Source of the DNA: Eubacteriaceae bacterium ES3
Lineage (GTDB): Bacteria; Bacillota; Clostridia; Eubacteriales; Eubacteriaceae
DNA: 64,000 nt
Direction: 5' to 3'
Assembly (NCBI GenBank): GCA_030586155.1
Contig: CP130741.1
Location: 1,606,680-1,670,679, forward strand
Part shown: in pieces, positions 47,107-56,988 of the stretch
How the letters are laid out: each line of letters opens with the position of its first letter
Position numbering within the stretch: the stretch's first letter is position 1
Position numbers and translations under genes: made by a program
Notes under the pieces: model-generated
The model's input: only the letters and a program-made list of their open reading frames with translations
Told to the model about the DNA's origin: nothing
Database searches by the model: none

Positions 47107-48495
47107 CTATTCATTTGACTTTAGCACTGGAACTTCCATTGGATACTCGCCATCAAAGCATGCCCGACAGAAAGTAGTTCGTCCACCTACGGATTCTGTA
47201 AGTCCTTCAAGTGAGATATAAGCTAATGTATCGGCTTCCAGAATTTGTCTAATTTCTTCAACTGATTTTTTAGCGCCGATCAGGTACTTTCGTCTTGGGG
47301 TATCAATTCCAAAATGACATGTATGAGAAACTGGAGGACTAGTCACTCTAAAATGAACTTCTTTGGCACCAGCTTGTCTAAGAATGGCGACAAGCCTTTT
47401 TGAAGTTGTTCCACGAACAATAGAATCGTCAATGATAACAACTCGTTTACCTTCAATTGTATCTCGCAATGGATTGAGTTTAATACGCACACCTTCTTCA
47501 CGAAGTTGTTGATTAGGTTGGATGAAGGTTCGACCTATGTATTTGTTTTTTATCAGGCCGACACCATAGGGTATTCCAGACGCTTCCGCGTAACCAATCG
47601 CAGCAGGAACTCCTGAATCTGGGACACCAATCACAATATCAGCTTCGACAGGACTTTCTTTGGCAAGTATTTCCCCAGCTTTATGTCGAGCAGCATAAAC
47701 GCTGGTTTCATCCATGATTGAGTCCGGTCGGGCAAAATAAATCTGTTCAAAAATACATGCTTTTTTCTTAACCCAATTGTTTTGTCCATAACTTGTTAAG
47801 CCATTATCGTCAATCACAATGATTTCTCCTGGTTCAATATCACGAACCAGCTCAGCACCGATAGCATCTAAGGCACAACTTTCAGATGCCAGAAAATAGT
47901 CATCGTCTTTTTTACCAAGACATAAAGGTCTTAAACCAAATGGATCTCTAATTCCAACGAGCTTATCGCCAACAGTAATAACAACTGCATAGGCCCCTTT
48001 AAGGATTTCCACCATTCGCTGAATAGCTTCAATCATACCATGTCTAAGACCTCTAGCCAGGATATTGACCATTACTTCAGTGTCAATTGTCGTTTGAAAA
48101 ACAACGCCGGAATCTTCCAGCATATTTCTTAAAGCACCATCATTTATCAGATTACCATTATGTGCAAGAGCAATCTGTCCGCTGCTATGATTTACGGTCA
48201 ATGGTTGAGCATTAGTGACGCCGTCTTCACCAGATGTAGAGTAACGTACATGACCAATACCGATATTTCCTTTTAATTGTTTAAGGACATCTCCTTTAAA
48301 CACATCAGAAACCAGTCCCACATCTTTATGAGACTGGATTTTTCCTTCTTTATTAACAGAAATTCCAGCACTTTCCTGACCACGGTGCTGAAGTGCATAC
48401 AAGCCATAATACAGGTAAGATGAACAATTATGTTTGTTTGAACTCAGGTAAGCCCCCATGATTCCGCATTCATCATGAAATTTATCATTTATCAT
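47107..48495 (-). CDS. purF: Amidophosphoribosyltransferase
   Basis: A 462-residue PurF, first committed step, making phosphoribosylamine from PRPP and glutamine. The catalytic cysteine is Cys10 in [11 protein letters not shown], so a 9-residue propeptide should be cleaved as in Bacillus. The PRPP loop is [17 protein letters not shown]. Cysteines in [11 protein letters not shown] and [13 protein letters not shown] fit the 4Fe-4S cluster of the Bacillus-type enzyme, which is oxygen-sensitive. Confidence 0.97.
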   Translation of the reverse strand: MINDKFHDECGIMGAYLSSNKHNCSSYLYYGLYALQHRGQESAGISVNKEGKIQSHKDVGLVSDVFKGDVLKQLKGNIGIGHVRYSTSGEDGVTNAQPLTVNHSSGQIALAHNGNLINDGALRNMLEDSGVVFQTTIDTEVMVNILARGLRHGMIEAIQRMVEILKGAYAVVITVGDKLVGIRDPFGLRPLCLGKKDDDYFLASESCALDAIGAELVRDIEPGEIIVIDDNGLTSYGQNNWVKKKACIFEQIYFARPDSIMDETSVYAARHKAGEILAKESPVEADIVIGVPDSGVPAAIGYAEASGIPYGVGLIKNKYIGRTFIQPNQQLREEGVRIKLNPLRDTIEGKRVVIIDDSIVRGTTSKRLVAILRQAGAKEVHFRVTSPPVSHTCHFGIDTPRRKYLIGAKKSVEEIRQILEADTLAYISLEGLTESVGGRTTFCRACFDGEYPMEVPVLKSNE

Positions 48496-48509
48496 TAGTT
48501 TTTTTTCCT

Positions 48510-49217
48510 TTAGCGCTCTATACGTTTGAGCATTTCTTCATAAGCTTCTTCAATGTTACCAAGGTCTCGTCGGAATCTATCCTTATCCAGTTTTTCACCA
48601 GTCTTAACGTCCCAAAATCGACAAGTGTCTGGAGAAATTTCATCAGCTAAAACAATTTCGCCATCGTTTGTTTTTCCAAATTCAATTTTAAAATCAATGA
48701 GGTTAATGCCTTTTTCGAGGAAATATGCAATTAAAATATCATTAATCTTAAAAGTCATTTCACGAATTACTTCTATTTCCTCTTTAGTTGCTAACTTCAT
48801 TGCAATAGCATGATAATCGTTGATAACAGGATCACCATAATCATCATTTTTATAACAGAATTCAAAAATTGGAGATTCAAGTTTTTGACCTTCTGTCAGT
48901 CCAAGTCTTTTGCAGATCGACCCCGCTGCAGTGTTTCGGATAATTACTTCCAGGGGGAAAATGGTTACAGCTTTAACTACTTGCTCTTTATCTGATAAAA
49001 GTTTAATAAAATGTGTTTTGATGCCTTCTTCTTCGAGCATTGTGAAAATTACAGCAGTCATTTTATTATTAATAATTCCTTTACCGCCGATACTTCCCTT
49101 TTTTTCACCATTAAATGCTGTTGCGTCATCTTTATATTCTATAATGAATTCGTCAGGATGATCGGTTTTAAATACTTTTTTAGCTTTTCCTTCATAAAGT
49201 TGTTCTAATTTTTCCAT
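48510..49217 (-). CDS. purC: SAICAR synthetase
   Basis: A 235-residue PurC that couples CAIR with aspartate. [28 protein letters not shown] and [26 protein letters not shown]-type segments are present, the last cited by [14 protein letters not shown]. Standard length. It lies between purE and purF with short gaps in the operon. Confidence 0.97.
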   Translation of the reverse strand: MEKLEQLYEGKAKKVFKTDHPDEFIIEYKDDATAFNGEKKGSIGGKGIINNKMTAVIFTMLEEEGIKTHFIKLLSDKEQVVKAVTIFPLEVIIRNTAAGSICKRLGLTEGQKLESPIFEFCYKNDDYGDPVINDYHAIAMKLATKEEIEVIREMTFKINDILIAYFLEKGINLIDFKIEFGKTNDGEIVLADEISPDTCRFWDVKTGEKLDKDRFRRDLGNIEEAYEEMLKRIER

Positions 49218-49234
49218 TCTGTTCTCTCTTTCTT

Positions 49235-49729
49235 TTACAGGATTCCCTGGATTTTCTCGTTTTTAGCGATTACTTCATCATTTAGAAGAATTTTATATGC
49301 TTTCATTTTTTCGCGAATTTCTGGATATTTAATAGATAGCATTTGAGCTGCCAGTATTCCAGCATTTTCAGCTCCATTGACAGCAACCGTTGCAACTGGT
49401 ACGCCAGAAGGCATTTGAACAATGGACAGCAAGGAATCTAATCCACCCTGAAATGATGTCTGAATTGGTATTCCGATGACTGGGAGTGGTGTGATACCTG
49501 CAATGACGCCGGGCAGGTGTGCGGCTTTTCCGGCAGCGGCAATAAACAGTTCAATTCCATTTTCCTCTGCAGTCTCAGCGTAATTAAAAATCTTTTTAGG
49601 ATTTCGATGTGCTGAAATTACCTGGACATCAAACTCTACTCCAAATCGTTCTAAAGCAATTAGACATTTTTTTACGACATCAAAATCTGAGTCGCTACCC
49701 ATAATAACAGCTACTTTTGGTGTTTTCAT
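49235..49729 (-). CDS. purE: 5-(carboxyamino)imidazole ribonucleotide mutase / AIR carboxylase
   Basis: A 164-residue PurE with [15 protein letters not shown] at the N terminus, [11 protein letters not shown] carrying the active-site histidine and [15 protein letters not shown] in the middle. Class I PurE isomerises N5-CAIR made by PurK; class II carboxylates AIR directly. No purK is next to it or elsewhere in the window, so class II action or a distant purK are both possible. Confidence 0.95.
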   Translation of the reverse strand: MKTPKVAVIMGSDSDFDVVKKCLIALERFGVEFDVQVISAHRNPKKIFNYAETAEENGIELFIAAAGKAAHLPGVIAGITPLPVIGIPIQTSFQGGLDSLLSIVQMPSGVPVATVAVNGAENAGILAAQMLSIKYPEIREKMKAYKILLNDEVIAKNEKIQGIL

Positions 49730-49817
49730 TTTTACTCCTCTTAATTCTAATTTCTACCTATACTTGATGATAGTATAGTGTCTTGCCAATTGAATACAAA
49801 TTACTCTTATAAACTAA

Positions 49818-52800
49818 TTATTTAAAATATGAAACGCCTGCTTCAAATATTTTCTGATCAGTTAAGCCAGGGATATTTTTATAAAGTCCAATCCCAACTC
49901 GCTCAGAATGGCCCATCTTACCTAAAATTCGACCATCAATACTGGTAATTCCTTCCACAGCAAAAGCAGAACCATTTGGATTGAAAGCTCCTTGCATGGT
50001 TGCATTGCCGTCTTGATCAACATATTGTGTCGCAATTTGTCCATTTTGAATTAATTCTTTTAGAACTTCATCACTGGCCACGAAACGGCCTTCTCCATGA
50101 GACATAGGTATTCGGTAAATATCGCCTACCTGGGTATTTGCCAGCCATGGTGAGAGATTAGAAGCAATCCGCGTCATAGGAATAGTAGATACATGACGAT
50201 TAATTGTATTATAAGTTAGAGTAGGCATATTTTCCTTAAGTTCACAAATTTCGCCGTACGGAACCAAGCCGAGTTTAATTAAAGCCTGGAAGCCGTTACA
50301 GATACCCAGCATTAGACCATCACGATTTTTAATAAGATTCATGACTTCGTCCATCATCTGCGGATTTCGGAATACCGACGCAATAAATTTACCCGAACCA
50401 TTTGGCTGATCACCAGCACTAAAGCCCCCAGGGATCATAATTATCTGTGATGTTTTAATAAGTTCTGACATTTCATCGATGGAGCTTTTTATTTGTTCAA
50501 TGGTCTGATTTTTAAAGATCGCAGTTACTGGTTTGGCCCCAGCTCTTTCAAATGCCTTTACTGTGTCATACTCGCAATTTGTTCCCGGAAAAACAGGTAT
50601 AAAGACCTGCGGCTGACCAGTTTTAATTTTTGAAGAAATTGTGACTCCCTTTTTATAAGAAAGGGTTTCAACTTTCTGGTCAAGATCAATTTTTTCAGGG
50701 TATACTTCACTTAATGGAGCTTCCCATGTTTTAATCAGGTCAGCAATTTTAATTGTTTCTTTATTAAAGCGAATTTCAGCAGATTCAGTTGTTTTTCCAA
50801 TTAATTGAGCGCCTTTTATCTGTTTTTCTGATTCAATCAGAATACTTCCGTAAGACTTTTCGAATATTTCGTTTAAAGATAATTCTGGTGAAATTTCGAC
50901 ACCAATGCTATTTCCTGCACTCATTTTAAAGATGGCTTCAGCCAGCCCTCCCCCGCCAATGACCTTTGCACTAATAATAGAAGCAGACTTGATTTCATCC
51001 TCAATGATTTCATACATTAATTTAAGCTTATTGAGATCTGGAATTAAATCAGTGTCAGTTGGGCATTTAAAGAGCTGTACAATTGTGTTGGGTTTTTTAA
51101 ATTCGCTGCTGATGATTTGACTTACATTTGATGGGACTACTGCAAAAGAAATCAGTGTTGGTGGAACAGATAGTTCGCCAAAGCTTCCAGACATACTATC
51201 TTTACCGCCAATTGCTGGTGTTTCGAATGCTTTTTGAGCTTCATGAGCGCCAAGTAGAGCGGCGAAAGGTCGTCCCCATTTCACAGGTTCGTTTCCCAAT
51301 CGTTCAAAATACTCCTGAAAACTCAAGCGAGCTTTCTTATATTCTCCACCCATGGCGACTATTTTTGAAAGTGATTCGATCACTGCCATCATTCCACCAA
51401 GATAAGGGCTTTTCTTGGCAATTTCCGGATTATAGCCGAAACTCATGATACTGCAGGTTGTGGTGTCTCCATGTTCGACAGGAATTTTAGCAACCATTCC
51501 ATCCATTGGGGAGAGTTGATTTTTTCCACCAAAAGGCATGACAACTGTACCAGCTCCTATAGTTGAATCAAACATCTCAACCATACCCTTCTGACTTGTA
51601 ATATTTAAGTCGCTTAGTAGTCCTTCAAATTGAATTGTAAAATTTTTCTCGTTAGACGGGGTAGTGCCCATCGGACCAATTGCTTCAACAGATATATCTA
51701 TAAATTGATCAGCACCGTTTGTTTCCAGAAAATTTCTTGAAATATTTAGAATCTCCTGTCCTTGCCAGTTCATGATTAAACGACCGGTATCTGTAACGTT
51801 AGCTACAGGAGTCACTTCAAGATTTTCCAGATTTCCAAGTTCAATAAATTTTTCGACGTTGATTTTATCGACTACTACTGCCATTCGTTCTTGAGATTCT
51901 GAAATTGCCAGCTCCGTTCCATCCAGACCATCGTATTTTTTGGGTACTTTGTCTAAGTCAATGAGCAAACTATCAGCGAGTTCACCAATAGCTACAGATA
52001 CCCCACCGGCACCAAAATCATTACAGCGCTTGATCATTGCAGCAAGATTTTTATTCCTGAACAATCGTTGGATCTTTCGTTCTTCAACTGGATTACCTTT
52101 TTGTACCTCAGCGCCACTATCTAAGATAGATTCTTCCGTGTGAGCTTTTGAGGATCCAGTAGCTCCACCACAGCCGTCTCGTCCGGTTCGTCCGCCAACA
52201 AGCAAAATTACATCACCAGGTAAAGGTTTTTCACGAATTACATTTTCTTTTGGTGCAGCGGCAATTACAGCACCAACTTCCATTCGTTTAGCTAAAAATC
52301 CTGGATCATAAATTTCAGTAACCTGTCCAGTTGCCAGACCTATCTGGTTACCATAAGAACTGTAACCGGCTGCCGCTTCTTTGCAGATTTTCAATTGTGG
52401 AAGTTTGCCGGGCATGGTGTCTTTTACTGAAACACGGGGGTCCCAGGCTCCTGTAACTCGCATCGCCTGATAAACATAGCTTCTCCCTGATAATGGATCT
52501 CGAATGGCGCCACCTAAACAGGTTGCTGCACCGCCGAAAGGTTCGATTTCTGTTGGATGATTATGCGTTTCATTTTTAAACATCAGAAGCCAATCTTCGT
52601 TGACGCCATCATGATCAACTTCTATATTGATACTACAGGCATTAATCTCTTCTGATTCGTCAAGATCCTGGAGTACTCCACGTTTTTTAAGCACTTTTGT
52701 ACCCATTACAGCGAGATCCATTAAACACATAGGTTTTTGTTTTTCAGTCCCATAAAGGTCTTCTCGATCATTGAGATAAGCGGTATATGCTCTTTTCATT

Positions 52801-53540
52801 TCCTGCGAGATTTTGTCTTCTCCCTGAAAAACAACACTCTCAATTTGAGTATTGAAAGTTGTGTGGCGACAATGGTCAGACCAGTAAGTATCAATTACTT
52901 TTAATTCAGTAATTGTCGGATTGCGTTTTTCCTCATCACGAAAATAATTCTGGACAAAAGCAATATCATCTTTTGTCATTGCATAACCTTCTTCAAGTCT
53001 GTATTTTTCAAGGTCAGCTTCATTAAAATCAACAAATCCGGAAATTACACCAATTCTTTCTGGTAAACGAACGTTCTCATTTAAAGTTATGTATGGTTCC
53101 AGGGCGGCTTCTTGAGAATCAACCGGATTGATGAAATACGCTTTAATGCTATTAAATTCTTCTTGAGAGAGATCACCTATTAGTATAACGATTTTTGCAA
53201 CTTTTACCAGAACCTGTACTCCAGCTACAATTTGAATACATTGAATCGCTGAATCTGCATGCTGGTCGTATTGACCAGGAAGATAAGAAATACCGAAGAT
53301 TTGAGATGATTCTTCGGTTTTAATCTGATCTTCAAATACTGAATCAACATTCGCCTCTGAGAGGATCTTATTGACAACTTCATTCATCTGATCTTCAGTT
53401 AAACCTTCCACATCATAACGATATAGGATTCTTGAAGACTGTAATGATTTAATATTAAGCAGATTCTGAACAGTATTTGTCAGTGCACCTGCTTCAACGT
53501 CAAAATTATCTTTTTTTTCTACAAAAATTCGTTTGATCAA
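49818..53540 (-). CDS. purL: Fused phosphoribosylformylglycinamidine synthase (PurL with glutaminase)
   Basis: A 1240-residue single-chain FGAM synthase. Order: N-terminal PurS-like region, linker with YWSDHCRHTTFNT near residue 210, two AIR-synthetase-like halves (MFKNETHNHPTEIEPFGGA in the first, PFAALLGAHEAQKAF and PAIGGKDSMSGSFGE in the second) and a class I glutamine amidotransferase from about residue 980 (FPGTNCEYDT, IPGGFSAGDQ, catalytic Cys in LGICNGFQAL, final SHGEGRF). Separate purS and purQ are therefore not needed. This long form occurs in Proteobacteria and many Clostridia. The start is TTG after AAAGGTGG. It heads the operon. Confidence 0.96.
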   Translation of the reverse strand: MIKRIFVEKKDNFDVEAGALTNTVQNLLNIKSLQSSRILYRYDVEGLTEDQMNEVVNKILSEANVDSVFEDQIKTEESSQIFGISYLPGQYDQHADSAIQCIQIVAGVQVLVKVAKIVILIGDLSQEEFNSIKAYFINPVDSQEAALEPYITLNENVRLPERIGVISGFVDFNEADLEKYRLEEGYAMTKDDIAFVQNYFRDEEKRNPTITELKVIDTYWSDHCRHTTFNTQIESVVFQGEDKISQEMKRAYTAYLNDREDLYGTEKQKPMCLMDLAVMGTKVLKKRGVLQDLDESEEINACSINIEVDHDGVNEDWLLMFKNETHNHPTEIEPFGGAATCLGGAIRDPLSGRSYVYQAMRVTGAWDPRVSVKDTMPGKLPQLKICKEAAAGYSSYGNQIGLATGQVTEIYDPGFLAKRMEVGAVIAAAPKENVIREKPLPGDVILLVGGRTGRDGCGGATGSSKAHTEESILDSGAEVQKGNPVEERKIQRLFRNKNLAAMIKRCNDFGAGGVSVAIGELADSLLIDLDKVPKKYDGLDGTELAISESQERMAVVVDKINVEKFIELGNLENLEVTPVANVTDTGRLIMNWQGQEILNISRNFLETNGADQFIDISVEAIGPMGTTPSNEKNFTIQFEGLLSDLNITSQKGMVEMFDSTIGAGTVVMPFGGKNQLSPMDGMVAKIPVEHGDTTTCSIMSFGYNPEIAKKSPYLGGMMAVIESLSKIVAMGGEYKKARLSFQEYFERLGNEPVKWGRPFAALLGAHEAQKAFETPAIGGKDSMSGSFGELSVPPTLISFAVVPSNVSQIISSEFKKPNTIVQLFKCPTDTDLIPDLNKLKLMYEIIEDEIKSASIISAKVIGGGGLAEAIFKMSAGNSIGVEISPELSLNEIFEKSYGSILIESEKQIKGAQLIGKTTESAEIRFNKETIKIADLIKTWEAPLSEVYPEKIDLDQKVETLSYKKGVTISSKIKTGQPQVFIPVFPGTNCEYDTVKAFERAGAKPVTAIFKNQTIEQIKSSIDEMSELIKTSQIIMIPGGFSAGDQPNGSGKFIASVFRNPQMMDEVMNLIKNRDGLMLGICNGFQALIKLGLVPYGEICELKENMPTLTYNTINRHVSTIPMTRIASNLSPWLANTQVGDIYRIPMSHGEGRFVASDEVLKELIQNGQIATQYVDQDGNATMQGAFNPNGSAFAVEGITSIDGRILGKMGHSERVGIGLYKNIPGLTDQKIFEAGVSYFK

Positions 53541-53570
53541 AACTTTTCCACCTTTAAATTTGATAAATCT

Positions 53571-53599
53571 ATTTTACTATTTCCGAACGTTTATTTCAA
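53571..53599 (-). promoter_or_regulatory. Promoter of the purine operon
   Basis: On the minus strand TTGAAA (53594-53599) and TAAAAT (53571-53576) are 17 bases apart. The spacer contains one CGAAC half-site of the inverted repeat, so a bound repressor would block polymerase. Confidence 0.75.
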
Positions 53600-53618
53600 T
53601 AGTTTTTAAAACGTTCGG
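53583..53618. promoter_or_regulatory. PurBox-like inverted repeat upstream of purL
   Basis: CCGAACGTT (53583-53591) and its exact complement AACGTTCGG (53610-53618) are separated by 18 bases. Each matches the Bacillus PurR PurBox core (CCGAAC followed by A/T or similar), and inverted PurBox pairs about this far apart are the PurR operator. No purine riboswitch is visible in the short leader. A PurR-like repressor is inferred, not encoded in this window. An RNA hairpin is the alternative. Confidence 0.65.
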
Positions 53619-53741
53619 ATTATTTTATTAAATCATCAATAAAAGTATTTAATGAATAAGTTTTGTTTGTTTAAATTTTCCTTTTCTTTGCATTTTAAAG
53701 TAAAATTAGTTATGATAAGAATAAAAACGAGGGTTGAAACA

Positions 53742-54422
53742 ATGAAAATATATCATCTACACCACAGCGGCTTTTTGATTCAATTTGAAGATAAAACACT
53801 CATTTTTGATGCATTCACACATATTCCGCAACAGTTGTTGAGAAAGGGAATTCCTCATTATTTTTTTGTTTCCCATCAACACAGCGATCATTATACTCAA
53901 GAAATACATATGACAGATCGTGTTTATAAACCAGTTTTTATCCTAAGTGATGATATTTCGCCCGTGCCGGGCAGTCATATGATCAGCCCATATCAACACC
54001 TCTCTTTAGGTGGTATGGATATTAGAACATTTGGTTCAACAGATCGTGGCGTCTCATTTTATGTATCAACAAATAGTCATCACATTTTCCACGCAGGAGA
54101 TTTGAACTGGTGGGACTGGAATCCGCAGAAAAAACATCACTTGGATCTTGTTCAGGAGGAAGCAGACTTTAAAAGGGAAATTAATCGCTTAAAAGATTTA
54201 CCAATGGAAATAGCTTTTATACCAGTTGATCCTCGACTTGAAGATTCATTTTATAAAGCCGGTAAATACTTTAATGATCATTTTAAGCCAAAGGTTTTAA
54301 TTCCGATGCATTTCAGAGATGATTTTTCGATTATAAAACAATTTAAAGAAAAAATTGGAGAAAGCAATACGATTATTCCAGATTTTCAACACCGAAATAT
54401 GTTAATTGATATAAAAAAATAA
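53742..54422 (+). CDS. MBL-fold metallo-hydrolase, UlaG/YycJ-like
   Basis: A 226-residue metallo-beta-lactamase-fold protein. The metal motif is FVSHQHSDHYTQE, further ligands come from HIFHAGDLNWWDW and the final histidine from LIPMHFRDD. YHLHHSGFLIQFEDKTLIFD at the start is typical of the UlaG-like branch. Substrate unknown. The ATG at 53742 has GAGGG upstream; the longer frame starting at 53652 has a low-complexity Phe/Lys N terminus and no ribosome binding site. It is divergent from purL. Confidence 0.78.
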   Translation: MKIYHLHHSGFLIQFEDKTLIFDAFTHIPQQLLRKGIPHYFFVSHQHSDHYTQEIHMTDRVYKPVFILSDDISPVPGSHMISPYQHLSLGGMDIRTFGSTDRGVSFYVSTNSHHIFHAGDLNWWDWNPQKKHHLDLVQEEADFKREINRLKDLPMEIAFIPVDPRLEDSFYKAGKYFNDHFKPKVLIPMHFRDDFSIIKQFKEKIGESNTIIPDFQHRNMLIDIKK

Positions 54423-54441
54423 ACACCTGAAAGGTGTTTAT
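54418..54441 (+). terminator. Terminator after the metallo-hydrolase gene
   Basis: TAAACACCT and AGGTGTTTA pair around GAA, with A-rich and T-rich edges. It may also serve the convergent comFB. Confidence 0.65.
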
Positions 54442-54475
54442 AAAAAATTTGTATTTATTAAAGAAACTGATATTT

Positions 54476-54736
54476 TTAGTGGCCGGGATTCTTTGAGACA
54501 ATTTTTATGGCTGTTTCAATGGCGGATATTACATCCGCCTTTGCTTTCATTTTTGCTTCATCTACCTTCCCATATAAAAAACCTTTATGCATTACAAAAT
54601 AAGCGGGCTTGAGGTGATTTAAAGCATACGCTTTCATGTCTTCGGTACAACGATTACATTTGCAAATATTCTCATAAGCGGTTAACATTTCAGGCAGCAG
54701 TTCATCAACAACATCTTCCATATAATTTTTAATCAT
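54476..54736 (-). CDS. comFB: ComFB-like late competence protein
   Basis: An 86-residue ComFB domain protein: KNYMEDVVDELLPEM at the start, ICKCNRCTEDMKAYALNHLKPAY in the middle with CKCNRC as a probable metal- or nucleotide-related cluster. In Bacillus comFB lies in the comF operon; related domains in cyanobacteria bind cyclic-di-AMP or other cyclic dinucleotides. comFA and comFC are not nearby. GGAG precedes the ATG. It is transcribed alone. Confidence 0.85.
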   Translation of the reverse strand: MIKNYMEDVVDELLPEMLTAYENICKCNRCTEDMKAYALNHLKPAYFVMHKGFLYGKVDEAKMKAKADVISAIETAIKIVSKNPGH

Positions 54737-54843
54737 TAGTTACTCCTTTATTTACACGCCAATATCACAATAGAAATTATACACTGAAATACTTATTGAT
54801 ACAAGTTTATTACCGGTCTTTAAGTTATCTTGTAAAGATTAGA

Positions 54844-54873
54844 TTGCATAAAATTTTATGTATGTGATAAAAT
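54844..54873 (+). promoter_or_regulatory. Predicted promoter of the YbaK-type gene
   Basis: TTGCAT (54844-54849) and TAAAAT (54868-54873) are 18 bases apart, 26 bases before the start codon. Confidence 0.6.
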
Positions 54874-54898
54874 ATGATCAAAATATTAGGAGTTAAAA

Positions 54899-55369
54899 AT
54901 GTCTACTGAGAAAGTCAGAAATTATTTAAAAGAATGGAATCTGGATCATCGTGTTCGAGAATTTGAAAGCTCGAGTGCAACTGTTTTACTGGCAGCACAA
55001 GCATTAAAGTGTGAACCTGAACGGATTGCAAAAACGTTAGCTTTCATGGTTGATGGAGATCCTATTTTAGTTGTTGTCGCTGGAGATGCTCGGATTGACA
55101 ATAAGAAATTCAAGTTATGTTTTTCCAGTAAACCAAAGATGTTGAGTCATGAACAGACTGAAAGTTTTGTTGGGCATAAAGTTGGTGGTGTATGTCCTTT
55201 TGCAGTAAATGAAAATATTAGGATTTTTCTTGATAAATCTCTTAAACGTTTTGAAAGTGTCTTCCCCGCCTGCGGAAGCTCTAATTCCGCGATTGAATTA
55301 AGTATTTTGGAGCTTGAAAATACTTCGAATTATATTGAGTGGATTGACGTTGCTAAGGACTGGTCATGA
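54899..55369 (+). CDS. YbaK/EbsC-family aminoacyl-tRNA deacylase
   Basis: A 156-residue trans-editing deacylase that hydrolyses mischarged tRNA, such as Cys-tRNA-Pro or related errors. Family blocks are ERIAKTLAFMVDG with the catalytic lysine, GGVCPFAV and FPACGSSNSAIELS. Exact specificity (YbaK, ProXp or other) cannot be set by eye. The protein is stand-alone, with its own promoter and RBS (AGGAG), and is convergent with the DsrE-like gene. Confidence 0.9.
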   Translation: MSTEKVRNYLKEWNLDHRVREFESSSATVLLAAQALKCEPERIAKTLAFMVDGDPILVVVAGDARIDNKKFKLCFSSKPKMLSHEQTESFVGHKVGGVCPFAVNENIRIFLDKSLKRFESVFPACGSSNSAIELSILELENTSNYIEWIDVAKDWS

Positions 55370-55380
55370 TTATCTTGCCC

Positions 55381-55719
55381 TTAAAGCGTCATAATTTCAT
55401 ATCCATTTTTTAAAAATGATGTAAATGAAGGGTGCCCTTTCATATCTCCTAGAATTGGGATTCCCGTTTTCTCATTAACTGATAATACTTTGAAGTTTGT
55501 CGAACAGGCTTTACAGATACCAGCAATATAATTTTTTTCTTTTACTTCCAAATAAAGCTTATTGTTGGAATTTTCTAGTGTTTCAATAAGTTTAACTGCT
55601 TCACCTTCAACTACAATTTCTGTATGAATTCCTTTTGTGTTCATATCTAGTGTATTTAGCAAGACATGCTGCATACACATCGGATTACCATTAAAAGTAA
55701 AAATGACTATTTTCTTCAT
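55381..55719 (-). CDS. DsrE-like small protein
   Basis: A 112-residue protein resembling the DsrE/YchN fold: an N-terminal strand-turn KIVIFTFNGNPMCMQH, an EIVVEGEAVKL segment in the middle and a cysteine pair in GICKACSTNF at the usual place of the sulfur-carrying cysteine. Likely cytoplasmic and oligomeric. Sulfur relay is a family property; here it is not shown, and no tus or dsr genes are near. A GGAAG close to the ATG is a modest ribosome binding site. Confidence 0.65.
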   Translation of the reverse strand: MKKIVIFTFNGNPMCMQHVLLNTLDMNTKGIHTEIVVEGEAVKLIETLENSNNKLYLEVKEKNYIAGICKACSTNFKVLSVNEKTGIPILGDMKGHPSFTSFLKNGYEIMTL

Positions 55720-55828
55720 TCTTCCGCATAACTGTTTAAAACAGCTATCCTCCTTTACTTATTGTTATTGACTATATACCCAAATTTTCAATAATTACAC
55801 ATTTATAGTCTCTATATCACTGGATCTC

Positions 55829-55857
55829 TCGACAAATGCCGATTCATTTGGTATACT
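55829..55857 (+). promoter_or_regulatory. Predicted promoter of the LOG-family gene
   Basis: TCGACA (55829-55834) and TATACT (55852-55857) are 17 bases apart; TGG precedes the -10 box. Confidence 0.6.
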
Positions 55858-55895
55858 TTCTTTTATTTGCAAAATTTTAGTTTAGGAGGTGTTAG

Positions 55896-56486
55896 ATGAA
55901 AAGAATATGTGTTTATTCAGGTTCAAATCTGGGACTTCGGCCTGAATACAAAAAAGTCACCAACCAACTCGGTGACATTTTTATTCAACATAATCTTGAA
56001 CTTGTTTATGGTGGATCAAGTATTGGGTTAATGGGGGAAATTGCAGACACAATACTTGAGAACAACGGCAAGGTCACTGGCGTCGTTCCTGTCAGTCTTT
56101 TTCCGGATAAAGTAATCAGTACAAAACTGACGCGATTAATAGAAGTAAAAGATATGCATGAACGGAAGAAAACAATGTCAGATCTTTCAGATGGATTTAT
56201 AGCCATACCTGGAGGAATTGGAACTTTTGAAGAATTATTCGAGGTTTTTAGCTGGGCACAATTAGGTATCCATCATAAACCCATCGGTATTTTGAATATA
56301 GCTAATTTTTTTGGTCCTTTTATTGATTTGATTAATTCAATAACTGAAGAAGGTTTTATGAAGGCTTCTAGTAAAAAACTTTTAACTATTTCTGACGATC
56401 CGGAAATCCTATTACAGGAGATGATTAATTATGTCCCACCTGTTTTAGAAGATAAATGGGACCTGCCAAAAGAATCTGCTGTATAA
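55896..56486 (+). CDS. LOG-family nucleoside 5'-monophosphate phosphoribohydrolase
   Basis: A 196-residue TIGR00730 Rossmann protein, related to plant LOG and Bacillus YvdD. The signatures are VYGGSSIGLMG and PGGIGTFEELFEVFSWAQLG, the PGGxGT..E catalytic motif, with RKKTMSDLSDGFI before it. The enzymes release a base and ribose 5-phosphate from nucleotides such as AMP. AGGAGG precedes the ATG. A lipoprotein gene follows by 25 bases. Confidence 0.92.
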   Translation: MKRICVYSGSNLGLRPEYKKVTNQLGDIFIQHNLELVYGGSSIGLMGEIADTILENNGKVTGVVPVSLFPDKVISTKLTRLIEVKDMHERKKTMSDLSDGFIAIPGGIGTFEELFEVFSWAQLGIHHKPIGILNIANFFGPFIDLINSITEEGFMKASSKKLLTISDDPEILLQEMINYVPPVLEDKWDLPKESAV

Positions 56487-56511
56487 AAAATGATTTGAAA
56501 GAGGTGAATTC

Positions 56512-56937
56512 ATGAAACAAAAGATTTTGATATCCATTTTTCTAATGATTTTAGTTGTAAATCTAGTCGGTTGTAGTACTGAAAGTGATTCAGATTATTT
56601 TGATTTAGAATCGACTATTCGCTATGAATTAATGATTGGACTAAATGATTCGACAACTGGAACGCAAATTATTGAAACAGAAGATGCTATTGATGCTGTT
56701 AAAAAAAATATACTCAATCACGCTGACGGCTTGACTATGACTGTTTCTAATGGCAGTTATTATGTTGGTGCGTTACTGGTAGATGAAACAACTTTAAATT
56801 GTATCATTTATAACAGTGATGATGCTTCGATTCGCAAAATAGTCGATGAAATTAATGAGGAGATGAATTTGCCTGTGCTAGTTGCAAAATCATCAAGTGA
56901 CTATCAGCTAGTTTCTCCAGATAGTTCTGTACAATAA
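56512..56937 (+). CDS. Small lipoprotein of unknown function
   Basis: A 141-residue exported protein with a signal peptide (KQKILISIFLMILVVN) ending in the lipobox LVGC, so it is lipid-anchored outside the cell. The mature part is acidic and shows no domain I recognise. GAGGTG precedes the ATG. It follows the LOG-family gene in the same direction and ends in a strong bidirectional terminator, so the pair is likely an operon. Confidence 0.7.
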   Translation: MKQKILISIFLMILVVNLVGCSTESDSDYFDLESTIRYELMIGLNDSTTGTQIIETEDAIDAVKKNILNHADGLTMTVSNGSYYVGALLVDETTLNCIIYNSDDASIRKIVDEINEEMNLPVLVAKSSSDYQLVSPDSSVQ

Positions 56938-56939
56938 AT

Positions 56940-56979
56940 AAAAACGCAATCACCCATTTACAGGATGATTGCGTTTTTT
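56940..56979 (+). terminator. Bidirectional terminator between lipoprotein and yjfB-like gene
   Basis: AAAAACGCAATCA and TGATTGCGTTTTT form a 13-bp stem flanked by A and T runs. Confidence 0.85.
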
Positions 56980-56988
56980 AATTTTACA

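Noticed and set aside
53541-53741. Purine riboswitch before purL
   Set aside because: The leader between promoter and start is only about 30 bases, too short for the aptamer, and its conserved loops are not seen.
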